64,000 bases of DNA from Symbiodinium natans (GCA_905221605.1 CAJNDS010002457.1:1009501-1073500); one strand, 5' to 3'; positions 16,751 to 27,224 are shown, numbered from the stretch's first letter. Made by a program: numbers and translations. The notes: generated from the sequence alone by a model not told the origin.

Positions 16751-19374
16751 GTGGACGAGTGGAGCTTACGACGATGACCCCATCCTCCTCGCCCAGAACA
16801 GCCGCGTGGGCTTTGTTTACCAAGCTGGCGATCTGCTTCGAGTCATGAAGGCCGTATTCCCGATATAGGTATATACATACACATATACATGTACATACAT
16901 AATATATATATATATATATATATGTATATTTATTCATATTTTTCCTATTTATTCATATTTATATTTTTATTTTTATTCATAGTTCTATTTATATTGATGT
17001 TTACATTTTTATATTTATACTTATATTGATATTTATATATTTATGTCTATGTTCATATTTACATTTATATTTTCACATATACACACATATATGTATACAC
17101 AGATGTATACACGTCACTCCCTGTACGGTCATGAACAAGATTTCAGCACATGTGCAGTCAAACCTATCAACCTGAATCCTAGCCCGCAGCATGACATTTA
17201 GAGAATATAGAGCCTTACACCCGAAGCCCTGAACCTAAACCCCTACATTCTAAAACCCTGAGCCCCCTAAAACCCTATAAACCCTGTAAACCCTATAAAC
17301 CCTATAACCCCTAGAAACCCTAAACCCTAACAGAACTTCCCAGGCCCAGAAACCCAGGTCAGAACTTGGATTGCGCCCTCGTCTTCACGGGCACCAACAC
17401 CTTCGGTGAGTTAGGCTCTTCTGTGAAGTGGGCTCCTAAGGTGAGTTGGGGCTTAGGGTTCAGGGTTTAGGGTTCAGGGTTCAGTCAGAGTTTAGGGTTT
17501 AGGGTTTAGGGTTTAGGGTTTAGGGTTTAGGGTTTAGGGTTTAGGGTTTAGGGTTTAGGGTTTAGGGTTTAGGGTTTAGGGTTTAGGGTTTAGAGCCTCA
17601 GAGCCTTAGACCGCCTGGTGGGGCTGGGATGTTCCCCCCTATACTAACAGTCCTTGGGGATTACAATAATCACCCTAAACCCTAAACCCTAAACCCTAAA
17701 CCCTAAACCCTAAACCCTAAACCGTGTGCAGGACCGTTTTAGTAAAAGGGGGAGCATCCCAAGCTTAGGCCCTGAGGGCAGCTGGCCCTTCAGAATCCTG
17801 TTCAAATCACACCCGGAACCGGCGATATGAGTTAAGGGATTTAGGGTTTAGGGATTTAGGGTTTAGGGCTTAGGGTTTAGGGAAATAGGGTTTAGGGTTT
17901 AGGGATGTACGCGCGCCTTATACGAATTCAAAATGCTCTTGGACATGCTTATAGAATGTGATGTCAACATCACCAGTAAACAAAAAGCGGCTCCCCCCGC
18001 AAACTGAAGGCGGCCCCCCTTGCTGTCTGTACAGCCACCTCTCTCCCCCCCAAAGCCCAAAAAAAGTTTAAACCTCAACAACCCCCTATAAGGGCCCTAA
18101 ACTGGGTTTTTAGTATCATAGCTTAGGTTATAAGTCCCTGAACTAAAGTTAGAATAACAAGCGGCCCTTACTTGGAAGCCCCAAACTCCCCCCCCCCCGG
18201 AAGAATCACCCAGGCAACACCTTACCGGCTATTGCGGCTTCGACAAGGCCCACTGGCAGTTTGCTTGGCTCGAGCTTCAGGCAACAAAATAAGAGAGTAA
18301 ACCCTAAACCCTAAACCCTAAACACAGAACTCGAAGGGGTTCAACGGCTTCACAGGCTGGAGGCTTACCAACCCCCAAACTCTACAAGGAGGGGCCCCCT
18401 TACTACATTAAGGCAGTTAGAACCTACATAGCAATACTTATAACCCAATTTAGGGCCCTAAGAACCCTATTTATAACTAGGGGGCCCCTACTTGTAGATC
18501 ATCAAACCCAAGTTGGAGGTTGAAAGGACTTTGCGGGTCTTGGCCTGCGTGCCTTTTGTTATCTTTTCCTGGGATAGGGTTTAGGGTTTAGGGTTTAGGG
18601 TTTAGGGTTTAGGGTTTAGGGTTTAGGGCTTACCTACAGTTTTCTGATACCGGCTAATTCAGGGTAATTCCTATTCAACTGTAGGTGAAAAGAGTCCCAG
18701 GTCCTGCCTATGCCAGCAATCCCTGAATTCCTAGATATACGCCTACAACTTCACGCCACGACCTTTTGAGAAACGTTCTGGGTTTTTAGGGCTCATGAGG
18801 GTTTGGGGTCTTGGGGCGTCATGCAAGGTGTTTAGGGTTTCGGGTGTGGTACTCTGGGCGAAGTGGCAAAAATTTTACAAAGGGGTTTATAGTTTATGGA
18901 TTTGGCTTCTTCTGAAAGTTCAAGTAGGGGTCCCCCTAGTTTTGAGTAGAGATATAAGGGCCCTATTCAGGGTTCTAAGTCTCATCACTTAGGCTCTAAG
19001 TCCCTAAACCCTAAACCCTAACCCTAAACAACTAAAGTTCGTATCAGAAAGGGGCCTTGCTTGTAAGGGTTCAGCGACACCCATGACGCAGGTCCATGCT
19101 GGCTACCGCGATGAGATTCTTGGTGGCCTATTGGTGCCCTTTTTCCCATGTTTTTGTTTGCAGGCTCCCTTACAGAGTAACCAGCCACCAGGGTAAACCT
19201 AAACCCTAAACCCTCGCCCTAGATCCTAAACCCTAAACCCTAAACCCTAAACACGCCTATCGCAATCCTTGTTGGAACGTGGCTGCTGAGCTGCCAAGGA
19301 TTTGGCAGCTCTCCGACCATTCAATCTGGAAAAAGATTACGGACAAGCTGGCCAAGTGCAATCGCGCCCAAGAT
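16751..19374 (+). CDS. Class 3 lipase-like gene, scattered exons (partial or broken)
   Basis: Five exon-like pieces in one orientation: 16751-16862 (AYDDDPILLAQNSRVGFVYQ), about 17358-17405 (NLDCALVFTGTNTF, then a GTGAG donor), about 18212-18290 (TGYCGFDKAHWQFAWLELQ after CACCCAG), about 19068-19126 (TPMTQVHAGYRDEILGG after the end of a family C element) and 19252-19374 (HAYRNPCWNVAAELPRIWQL, then KKITDKLAK). The order (hydrophobic strand ending FTGTN, YCGF, VHAGYRDE, then a helix with KLAK) is that of lipase_3 proteins ahead of the GHSxGG nucleophile. That motif is not seen in this stretch; a matching exon is at 35523. The last exon directly follows a CCCTAAA tract that has no AG, so it may be disrupted. 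Family assignment is from memory. Confidence 0.5.
16863..17120. repeat. AT-rich simple-sequence region
   Basis: TATA and TTTATATTTAT-type repeats, inside a putative lipase intron. Confidence 0.85.
17456..17595 (+). repeat. Interstitial telomere-like tract (TTTAGGG)~18
   Basis: Long, mostly perfect TTTAGGG run within the putative lipase gene, in the orientation that carries GT and AG. Confidence 0.95.
17635..17761 (+). mobile_element. Family D element split by a telomere-like tract
   Basis: TGGGATGTTCCCCCCTATAC and AGTAAAAGGGGGAGCATCCC are the inverted-repeat ends. (CCCTAAA)~7 occupies 17671-17723 in the middle. Confidence 0.85.
18081..18178 (+). mobile_element. Family C TIR element, copy 2
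   Basis: ATAAGGGCCCTAAACTGGG and AAGCGGCCCTTACTTGGAAG. The left terminus is eroded. Confidence 0.65.
18383..18497 (-). mobile_element. Family C TIR element, copy 3
   Basis: ACAAGGAGGGGCCCCCTTAC to GGGGGCCCCTACTTGTAG, in reverse orientation relative to copy 1. Confidence 0.78.
18578..18630 (+). repeat. Interstitial telomere-like tract
   Basis: Seven TTTAGGG heptamers. Confidence 0.93.
18921..19067 (+). mobile_element. Family C element interrupted by telomere-like repeats
   Basis: CAAGTAGGGGTCCCCCTAG to AAGGGGCCTTGCTTGTAAG. CCCTAAA repeats (19002-19029) interrupt the conserved segment between AAGTCCCT and ACTAAAGTT. Its right end borders a lipase-like exon. Confidence 0.75.
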
Positions 19375-21140
19375 GTACTGAGCGGATGTTGAGTCTTTGG
19401 GGCCTAGGGTTTTTGGTTTCGGGTTTTTGGGTTTAGGACCCATCTGATTGATGGGCTTCCCTCCTAGCTGCTACAGCCTGAGGCGTCATTTGCGTGGGCC
19501 ATTCTTTGGGAGGGGCCATGTGCAGCTGGTCCGCAGCAAGTTTGAGGGTCTGGGACGTGGGTTGAGGGCTTAAGCATTTAGATGATTTTTCGTAGAAGAA
19601 TGTAGCTTTGACCCGAAGCCGCAACTTCTGTTTGGGCGCAACAGACGATTGCATGAGGGAAACGACTCAAGCATGTGGTTGTTTTTTTGTATAATGGCGT
19701 GCTTGTTCTGGTTGGGGTTTTGAGCCTGTTTTGTTGTGGTGATGGGAGATCTTGCTCGGCAGCGCTCGCTCTACCGTCGCCCTGGCGGGCCCACTCTGAT
19801 TGAGTGTGGATATGGAGTCTTTGTTAGGCTAACCGAACCCTAAACCCTGAAAGACCTGGGTTGAAGCTGGACTGGGCGTTTGGGTAAAGACCTGCAGACG
19901 TGTGCATCTTCTAACCTTTGAACTTGGGCCAGTTGAATCGGGCGGAGATCTACTGCTTCCAATTGCAACATTCTTCATCTGCGAAGTAGCCTTGTGGTGC
20001 TGTGCTAGACGGGTGGCATAAACGCCCCCAGTATCTTGATTTCAGATGGATTGAAGGCTCATGGTGGCCAGCAGGATCAGGGGCCGGTTTGGAATTTTGG
20101 ACAGGCGAAGGCGTGCAGGCGAAGGATTCAGCGAAGCTGTTTGGGGCAGGAAACTTCTTGTGTCACAGCACGAGTATCCCAGGCATCCAGAGCCTGGTAT
20201 CCTGAGGCAGCCCTAAGTAAAAATGGTTTGGGGTTTTGGGTTTGGGGGCTATTTACATGGGTAACCCCTTTACTTTTCGTACTTGCTGCGCCCCCGAGCC
20301 ACCGTAAAAGGTGACGTGTTCTCCGGTTGCATCAACAGCGGGCACACTTCCGACCCGGCCGCTGTCCAGCAATGAGTCCTGGTTTCTGTTAGGGGTTCCT
20401 GTGACAAAAACGGCCGACAAAAACATTGAGAGATCGACCCATGTGTAAGTCGCAACTTCAACAGGTGACTTACATGGTATCAGAGATGGGGCCAGAGGTG
20501 TCGGTGAGAAGCCCGAACCGATTAAGACCTAAACATCAGGACGGGACATCGGGAGTTCAACATGGGGAGGGTTATTAGGGTTTAGGGTTTAGGGTTTAGG
20601 GTTTAGGGTTTAGGGTTTCGGGCTTAGGGTTCGGGGGTTTGTTCTCGACTGCGGCAAATTGCGAGCTGCCATTTCAATTCCCAGCCGTGTCGAGAAAGGG
20701 GCCATAACTTAGAGAACGGCTGAGAACGGCCCATTCTACTCATGATGTCTAGACGGCTTCTCCTACTCTAGGCCCTAAGTCGCTTCATGGTTATGAATTA
20801 AATTGAAGTAGGCTAGTTAACCCCAAGCCCTGTCATAGAGCGTATGCCCAAGGACTACCAGAAGCTCGTGTGGTATCAAGGACAGCGGGGGGGCGGGGGA
20901 AGATAGTGGAGGGGGAGGGTTTTGGGTTTAGGGTTTAGGGTTTACGGTTGGTTTAGGGTTTAGGGCCGTTTAGGGTTTAGGGTTTAGGTGGGTTTACAGC
21001 CTGCTTTCAGCCCCCAAGTAAACGGCTGATCGATCAGACCGGCTCATGGAGGTCTTGTCAGAAGTAGAGCTATAAGGGCCTTCGATTGGGTTGTAAGGAT
21101 CCTAACTTAGGTTATAAGTCCCAGTCCCTTAACTTTTGTT
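19375..21140. other. Mostly unassigned sequence
   Basis: TTTAGGG tracts at 20577-20636 and 20915-20995; the dispersed motif GCTAGACGGGTGGCA at 20004. Open frames at 20002-20314 (plus) and 19433-19654 (minus) show no recognisable motif. Confidence 0.4.
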
Positions 21141-21256
21141 CCTAGGACCCGGAGTAGGCCCTTATTCACTTTTTTACGGTTGGTGTTCCCGCTTACTCCC
21201 CTGAAAAAGCCCAAAAGGGCACCCTTCTTGTTCCTAGGCTACTCCTGGGTCGTAGA
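21141..21256 (+). mobile_element. Family E TIR element, copy 2
   Basis: CCTAGGACCCGGAGTAGGCC at the left and TAGGCTACTCCTGGGTC at the right. It adjoins a worn family C copy (21056-21140). Confidence 0.78.
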
Positions 21257-21434
21257 GACTACAATGCCCATCCCCAACCTTCCCCTGCAGACCCAGAGGC
21301 GGCCCGGCATAAACCCTAAACACCCCATACACCCATAAGCTCTATCAACCCTGCTGGCCCTATACTCGTCTATACGCATCTATACACACCCATATACATC
21401 CTTCATAAAACCCTATAGAAACCCTTTTAAAAAC

Positions 21435-21577
21435 CCTGAGCCCTAAACCCCAAACCCCAAACCCCAAACCCCAAACCCCAAACCCTAAACCCTAAACCCT
21501 AAACCCTAAACCCTAAACCCTAAACCCTAAACCCTAAACCCTAAACCCTAGACCCTAAACCCTATAAACCCTAAACC
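21435..21577 (+). repeat. Interstitial telomere-like tract with (CCCCAAA) block
   Basis: Six CCCCAAA variants at the left followed by about eleven perfect CCCTAAA heptamers. Confidence 0.95.
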
Positions 21578-21579
21578 GC

Positions 21580-21660
21580 GCAGAGGAACCCCAGAGCTGA
21601 TGCCAGAGATCGGCAGCGCCGAGGAGGAAGCGGCGCCCGGGCGTGGCGAAGAGGGGAGTT
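21580..21660 (+). CDS. Glu/Gly-rich exon-like island, unassigned
   Basis: Frame GTPELMPEIGSAEEEAAPGR then GEEGS and a TGA stop, between telomere-like tracts of opposite orientation. No family recognised. Confidence 0.28.
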
Positions 21661-21664
21661 GAGA

Positions 21665-21742
21665 GAGTTTAGGGTTTAGGGTTTAGGGTTTAGGGTTTAG
21701 GGTGTAGGGTTTAGGGTTTAGGGTTTAGGGTTTAGGGTTTAG
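21665..21742 (+). repeat. Interstitial telomere-like tract (TTTAGGG)n
   Basis: TTTAGGG run ending against a family C element. Confidence 0.93.
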
Positions 21743-21743
21743 C

Positions 21744-21836
21744 CCCTTTCTTGTACGAACTTTAGTTAAGGGAGATGCTTATAACCCAGTTTAGGCCCCT
21801 ATAACTCTACTCATAGCTAGGGGGGCCCCTACTTGT
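21744..21836 (-). mobile_element. Family C TIR element, copy 6
   Basis: ACTTTAGTTAAGGGA near the left, TATAACTCTACTCATAGC and GGGGGGCCCCTACTTGTG at the right (reverse orientation). Confidence 0.72.
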
Positions 21837-22234
21837 GGGGTTTGGGGTTTCAGCTTGGGGTTCGGTGTTTGAGGCTTCTAGGACTTCGGGGCAACTGCAG
21901 CTACAACTGGTTGCAAACTCTTGTTTTGTGGCCGGCGGTCGAATTTACCCCCTTTTTTTTGTGCTACCCATGAACTTTCAAAGCGTTTGTACAAGTCTGG
22001 CGTCTACGGTAAACGGTTACAGTAAGGTCTTTTTTCAGGCGTCCAGGGCTCTTGCCGGCACGGCAACTTATACTTTCACGATGTACTCTCATTGGCATCC
22101 ATTCGTTGCAAGAAGACATCTGGTTATAGGGGGCGGAGGGTCATGAGGGGTAGGTACCACCCCCCCTTTAACCCCCCTCCCTGAAGAACCCTAGAATCTT
22201 ACCAAATTGGCCTTGCTTGGTGCGGCATCCTTGA
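21837..22234. other. No assigned gene
   Basis: A 103-codon plus-strand frame (21835-22146) starts inside the family C end and has no recognisable motif. Confidence 0.35.
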
Positions 22235-22396
22235 CAGCCCAGTGGTACCCTTCTCCCTTTTTTGGGGGTTCAAGGTTCCCTCATCAAGCAACCAACCGAA
22301 AAAGAGGGGGGGGGGGGGGGGGGTGCACTTATTATTACTATTATTATTATTCTCATATATATATATATATATATGTATATGGTTACTGGGCTACCA
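22235..22396 (+). mobile_element. Family F TIR element, copy 3
   Basis: AGCCCAGTGGTACCCTTCTC at the left and GGTTACTGGGCTACC at the right, with a G-run and (TTA)n/(TA)n expansion inside. Confidence 0.8.
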
Positions 22397-22523
22397 AGCA
22401 TCAGATGTAGATGGTGGAGGGTTGGAGTTGAGTGTGCTTCGCTCGGTTCTGCCATAAAGCTGTGCCACCCTAAACCCCAAACTCTGAACCTTACACCCTA
22501 AAACCCTAAACCCTAAACCCTAA

Positions 22524-22690
22524 ACCCTGTGTCGTGTCAAGGCATTGGGCGCCGGTCCGGCGGGCGGCTTGGGAACGATCCATGCCCTGTGCGCCGACTT
22601 CAGGAATCTCCGGGGACATCTCAGACTCCCAGGAATTGGAGCCGCCCGGGTTCGAAACAGCTTCCCCAAGAGGTCGCATCCCTAAACCCT
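22524..22690 (+). CDS. Exon-like island, unassigned
   Basis: A GC-rich 50-codon frame with GAGPAGGLGTIHALCADFRN and LRGHLRLPGIGAARVRN, between CCCTAAA tracts. No family recognised. Confidence 0.33.
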
Positions 22691-22732
22691 AAACCCTAAA
22701 CCCTAAACCCTAAACTCTAAACCAAGGCTCTC

Positions 22733-22800
22733 ACAGCCAGGTACACCTACGGCACGCCTGCCGTGGCAGATCCCCCTTTGCAGGCAATGCGGCGCTCAAT
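22733..22800 (+). CDS. Short exon-like island, possibly hydrolase-related
   Basis: Frame KALTARYTYGTPAVADPPLQ. The YTYGTPAVAD segment resembles the strand-turn after the nucleophile elbow in class 3 lipases (usually written TFGxPRVGD). It lies downstream of the 16.7-19.4 kb lipase pieces in the same orientation. Too short to be sure. Confidence 0.3.
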
Positions 22801-22833
22801 GTGCTAAATCCTTGTGTCATAATGGTTGGTCCA

Positions 22834-22957
22834 CTATCTGCTTCAGAACACCCCAAATCGTCAAGATAATAATCCCTATATAACCCTTATAGTAAGGAAG
22901 ATGTTTTTTTTTTTTTTTTTTGGCGGGGGGGGGGGGGGGGGCCCTTTAAACAAATAG
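22834..22957 (+). mobile_element. Family A TIR element, copy 5
   Basis: CTATCTGCTTCAGAACACCCC-type left end, CCCTTATAGTAAGGAAGA inside, T/G homopolymers, and a right end AAACAAATAG. Confidence 0.68.
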
Positions 22958-23024
22958 TAGTTGAGGGGGAGGTTTGCACATGAATGGGTACGCAGCTAGT
23001 GTTCCGGCTGCGCTCAGAGAGCTT

Positions 23025-23156
23025 TACAAGTAGGGGGCCCCTAGCTGTTGTAAGTAGAGTTATAAGGGCCCTGAGCTGGGTTAATTACAAGTATCATAAC
23101 TTCGTTATATTAAGTCCCTGAACTAAAGTTAGAATAACAAAGGGGCTTGTACTTTT
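23025..23156 (+). mobile_element. Family C TIR element, copy 7
   Basis: ACAAGTAGGGGGCCCCTAGC, AGAGTTATAAGGGCCC, ACTAAAGTTAGAATAAC, then AAGGGGCTTGTAC. Confidence 0.75.
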
Positions 23157-24420
23157 GGTGTTCAAACCCCCGGAAACCAAGAATCTTGCGTTTTTGTTTT
23201 TTGACATGATGTGGCCGTGGGTTCACAAAACCCTATATACAAGCAACAGCGAACAATCCGGCTGAGTATGTTTTCTGGTAGGGTGGGGTGGCTGGAAAAG
23301 TTTAATTACCCCCTTTCATCCGAAGCACTTGTCAACTACGGTCGCAGCGAGTCCTGAAATCTATTGTTGCACCCGGGTCGAACCCTAAACCCTAAACCTT
23401 AAACCTTAAACCCTAAACCCTAAACCCTGAACCCTGAACCCTGAACCCTGAACCCTGAACCCTGAACCCTAAACAAAGGGGGCAATTTAATTATCGTCAG
23501 GGTACTTTGAGGGGATCTTGGCTTCTATGCCCGGAGCTGCGAATCTGAAGCCATTCTTCCCTATCTTTAGCTTTGATCCCCACACTTCCCGAACCTCAAC
23601 CGACACTTGAACCTTAGGGATTAGGGTTTAGGGTTAGGGTATGCCCAAAATTTCTAGGATGCCGGCATTTCAGCGTGAGGCTAAAGATAGCAAGGAAGTA
23701 AGCTACGGTTCACACTCCCAAAAAGAGAGAAGAACAAAACAATAATGGATAAAACAGGCCCCTAAACCCTAAACTCTCAACCCTGAACCCCAGACCGTTC
23801 AGAGCCACATGTGTCTCAGGACGCAAAGTCCGCCAATGGCTGCTTCAATGGACTAAGGGCTACTTCATCTCGAATAATCAGCATCTGGAGGGCTCTGAAG
23901 GGTTCTTACAAGGGGTACTGCATGAAATCAGCAGTAATAAATACGTGGGGCCATGAAAAAAGCTCTTAAATTACAGTCCCTCTTGGTTTCCCTATTATGA
24001 GGCGGCTCTTATTTAGAGTAATTCCAAAGGGACCACTAAAAGTTAGAACGGGCCATATAGGGCGCATTAGTATGGTTGCTGGGCTACCAAGTTGTGGTTT
24101 GCTTAAGTTTGTATTTAGCTAGATTTGTTGTTTGCGCTGTGGTCGGTGCTTACTGGACTTAGTGTTGCGGTTCTTCGGAACTTCACGACTCAGGAATGTG
24201 TTTTTTGAATCGATCTCCGTCTCTTGCAGTTCATTACCGTGATTAAGACATCTCTTGTTGCGGTTCCGTTAGCACATTGCTGTTGCTTTCAAGCCGACTT
24301 GCGCAGTCTTGAAAGGGTGTTGATGGTTTGGGAATTAGGGCAGCTTCTGGGTTCCGACTTCGAGCCAGCTTGCTGAAAAACCTATCATGCCACCAGTTTT
24401 TTTCTCATGCGAAGGACTGG
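23157..24420. other. No assigned gene; telomere-like tracts
   Basis: A CCCTAAA tract with a GAACCCT variant block at 23383-23474; short remnants at 23600-23640 and 23760-23790; a family F right-end remnant at 24055-24090 (GGTTGCTGGGCTACCAAG). The rest is unique sequence without supported genes. Confidence 0.45.
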
Positions 24421-24533
24421 TACAAGTAGGGGCCCCCTTACTATACTAACCTTCGTTAAGGGAGTTCTAACCTACAGAGTAATACTTATAACCCAACTTA
24501 GGGCCCTTATACTCGGAGTTTCTACAGGTAGCG
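24421..24533 (-). mobile_element. Family C TIR element, copy 8
   Basis: ACAAGTAGGGGCCCCCTTAC, then AACCTACAGAGTAATACTTA and AACCCAACTTAGGGCCC. The right end is eroded. Confidence 0.68.
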
Positions 24534-24610
24534 CCATCCGCAGCTCTACTCCCTTGCTCCCGCAACAAGCACAGTCACAACGCTCTCCTAAGACGATGGT
24601 GCGAGGTTGG

Positions 24611-24913
24611 GATGTTGCCCCTTATACTAACAGTCCTTAATAGGGATTCTAATAGGGGGTACTAAACCCCCTAAATCCTCAACCCTAAACTTGGGATGTT
24701 CACCCTTATACTAACAGTCCTTTATAGGGATTCTAATAGGGTGTACTAAAACCCATGAATCCTCAACCCTAAGCCAAAGGATGTTCCACCTTATACTAAC
24801 AGTCCTCTATAGGGATTCTAATATGCGGTACTATAATCCCGATTAAGGAGCTGTAAACCCTAAACCCCAAACCCTAAACCCTAAACCCTTTAAGGGTTTA
24901 GTAGCAGTGGGAA
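24611..24913 (+). mobile_element. Family D element with a triplicated left half
   Basis: GGGATGTT...CTTATACTAACAGTCC with GGGATTCTAATA follows three times in tandem (24611-24690, 24692-24776, 24778-24850), then one right end AGTGGGAACATCCCA. A CCCTAAA tract occupies about 24850-24890. Confidence 0.8.
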
Positions 24914-24989
24914 CATCCCAAGTGCGAGGTCTACTCGGAGAACGATCTCCATGGTGGCGGCAAGCAGGTGCGGGCATATTTGGGCTTTG

Positions 24990-25160
24990 CTTGTTAGGGT
25001 TTAGGGTTTAGGGTTTAGGGCTTCAGAGTCTCAGGACAAGGGTGAGATAGGTTGAGGACCGTCTTTATCGGGGGGAGGGGGGGCAGGTCTTGATGTGGGT
25101 AGGGTTTAGGGTTTAGGGTTCAGGGTGGGTAGTTCCCTAAGAAAGGGGCCCTTAACCCTT
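24990..25160. repeat. Short telomere-like tracts with unique spacer
   Basis: TTTAGGG at 24995-25020 and 25098-25125, and CCCTAAA-like at 25150-25178. Confidence 0.75.
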
Positions 25161-25262
25161 AACCCTAAACCCTAACCCCTGTGTCTGGCAGTTTTCAATC
25201 TTGCAGATGTGCGCTGTGGTGGTAACTCTTGACTTCGGCACGATGCCCGGACGAGCTCGGCG

Positions 25263-25395
25263 TTAATCACTCCGATGCAGCACTCGGAGAGGCCGAAGCT
25301 GCTCGTTAAGGTGTCCGACTCTTTCGGCCTCTTTGTCGATAAGCTCTTCAAGCCGCTTCCTCGGGCACAGCCGAGAAGTCGAGCAGCATGCAGAT
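25263..25395 (-). CDS. Candidate minus-strand terminal exon, coiled-coil-like
   Basis: On the minus strand one frame reads RLEELIDKEAERVGHLNEQL then RPLRVLHRSD and a TAA stop (25263-25265). The charged heptad-like pattern suggests a helical or coiled-coil segment. A second minus frame is open across the same stretch, so the call is tentative. Confidence 0.3.
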
Positions 25396-25445
25396 TCGGA
25401 AGTCCAGCAATTGCCTTGCACGCCTTCCTTTGGGAGCCGAAAGTT

Positions 25446-25576
25446 GAACCCTAAACCCTAAACCCTAAACCCTAAACCCTAAACCCTAAACCCTAAACCC
25501 TAAACCCTAAACCCTAAACCCTAAACCCTAAACCCTAAACCCTAAACCCTAAACCCTAAACCCTAAACCCTAAACC
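25446..25576 (+). repeat. Interstitial telomere-like tract (CCCTAAA)~18
   Basis: One of the longest perfect runs in the window. Confidence 0.96.
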
Positions 25577-25626
25577 CAATCTTTGGGCCATAGGGGCCCT
25601 TTCTGGTGGGGGAATGGGTGGGGGAG

Positions 25627-25725
25627 GGGTAACTGGTTTAGGGTTTAGGGTTTAGGGTTTAGGGTTCAGGGTTCAGGGTTTAGGGTTTAGGGTTGAGGGT
25701 TTAGGGTTCAGGGTTTAGGGTTCAT
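25627..25725 (+). repeat. Interstitial telomere-like tract (TTTAGGG)n
   Basis: TTTAGGG with GGGTTCA variants, inverted relative to the tract 50 bp upstream. Confidence 0.93.
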
Positions 25726-26026
25726 TCTTCAGCCTTCGATGGTTAAGGGTCTAGGGGTTTAGCTGTGCAGCTAGACCTCGGCTTTCGGCTCCTGCTTGCC
25801 TAACCCTATAAAAACCCTGAACCCTGCCCTTTGAGGAAGTTCATCTCCCCTAGGATCCGGCCAGGTCTTGCCATGGCACTAAACGCTAAACCCGAAACCC
25901 TAAACCCTAAACCCTGCATGTCGGAATCCGGTGGGCGCGCGCTGCAAGATCGACGCCCGCACCTTCAGCAACAACTTCTTCCCCCACCCGAACATCAACG
26001 TCCTGCCGGGGTCCCCGGCAGCTCTC
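25726..26026. other. Unique segment, no firm gene
   Basis: A short frame near 25920-26025 is GC-rich and may be exonic; no motif recognised. Confidence 0.3.
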
Positions 26027-26092
26027 GGGTTTAGGGTTTAGGGTTTAGGGTTTAGGGTTTAGGGTTTAGGGTTTAGGGTTTAGGGTTTAGGG
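26027..26092 (+). repeat. Interstitial telomere-like tract abutting a family E element
   Basis: TTTAGGG heptamers directly joined to the left end of family E at 26093. Confidence 0.93.
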
Positions 26093-26206
26093 CTACTAGG
26101 ACCCGGAGTAGGCCCTTATTCACTTTTTTAGGGTTGGGGTTCCCTTACAATCCCCTTAAAACCCAAAAGTGCACCCTGTCTATTCCTAGGTTACTCCTGG
26201 GTCTAG
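26093..26206 (+). mobile_element. Family E TIR element, copy 3
   Basis: CTACTAGGACCCGGAGTAGG at the left and AGGTTACTCCTGGGTCTAG at the right, with TTCCCTTACAATCCCC inside. Confidence 0.83.
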
Positions 26207-26865
26207 TCTAAACCTACAAAGCCCTGGGCGTTGACGATGCGTGGTCGAAAGCTTCAGGCTTTCATCCCCACAGCTATATGGTCAGTTCTCACGATAATGG
26301 TCCCTGTTTGGGGTACCCTAAATATGCGACCGGATGAGAATACTCACCAAAGCAGGGACCGTTATCTAGAGAAGCAGCCATATGACTGGGAGTAGCCTGA
26401 AGTATGCTCGTAGCAGAGTTACAAACTACCGATACACGGCACCCAAGGAACACCCCCCCCCCCCCGCCATTTTGTCGGCACTCGTGACGCTTGAGCTGGT
26501 CCTTTGGACAGAGCATCGTGGAATTCCAACCCCCGCAACACCGCCCTGGCTGCGCCGGTGCCAGGAGAGGAGTCTATAATCATCCCAACCCTAAACCCTA
26601 AACCCTAATGAAACCCTAAACCCTACACCCTAAACCCTAAAAACCCTAGCCCTAAACCCTTGTTTGGAGGTTTGTCTGAGCGCAAGACGGTGTACACTGA
26701 ACCCTCTCAACTTCTCTCAACCCTTAGTCGCAAGATCACAGCCGAAAGCCCTCAAGGCCTCGAAAGCCCTAAGTGCCACACCTCCGAGCACCCGTGACAA
26801 ACAAAACCCTAAAGTCTCCGAACCCTAAACCCCGACACCGGCAAGCTACACATCGCCTGAAGCCC
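26207..26865. other. No assigned gene
   Basis: A hairpin-like pair CATATGGTCAG / CATATGACTGGG (26275-26395), a C13 run at 26452-26464 and degenerate CCCTAAA repeats at 26585-26660 and 26805-26830. The overlapping frames at 26289-26579 carry no motif. Confidence 0.35.
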
Positions 26866-26970
26866 TACAAGTGGGAGCCCCTAGTTATACGTAGAGTCAT
26901 ACGGGCCCTAAACTGGGTTTCATGTATCATAACTCAGGTTAAGGTATAAGTCCCGTAGCTGACATTGGCA
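26866..26970 (+). mobile_element. Family C TIR element, copy 9
   Basis: ACAAGTGGGAGCCCCTAG, GGGCCCTAAACTGGG and TATAAGTCCC in family order. Confidence 0.65.
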
Positions 26971-26992
26971 CCCCTAAACCCTAAACTTGTAA

Positions 26993-27110
26993 ATGGGGCC
27001 AGGCACCCGGTGTGCTGCCACGCCCAGGTCGCTGCAGTGGAACAAGGGCTCTCATTACGAGAGCTGCGCTACTAAGGATGCCGACAGCCAGGGCCTCAGT
27101 TTCATTGTAA
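26993..27110 (+). CDS. Exon-like island, unassigned
   Basis: Frame MGPGTRCAATPRSLQWNKGS then HYESCATKDADSQGLSF, running into CCCTAAA repeats. No family recognised. Confidence 0.25.
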
Positions 27111-27224
27111 ACCCTAAACCCGAAACCCTAAAATCGCAAACCCTAAACCCTAAACCCTACACCCTGAGGTACACGGAGGGCCCCTAAGGGTGCTGTTTAG
27201 GGTTTAAGGATTTAGGGTTGAGGG

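Noticed and set aside
22207-22501. Several overlapping frames with poly-Gly and poly-Tyr
   Set aside because: They cross a family F element with G-run and TA/TTA repeats.
25446-25576. Chromosome end (true telomere)
   Set aside because: All telomere-like tracts here are interstitial, occur in both orientations and have complex DNA on both sides.
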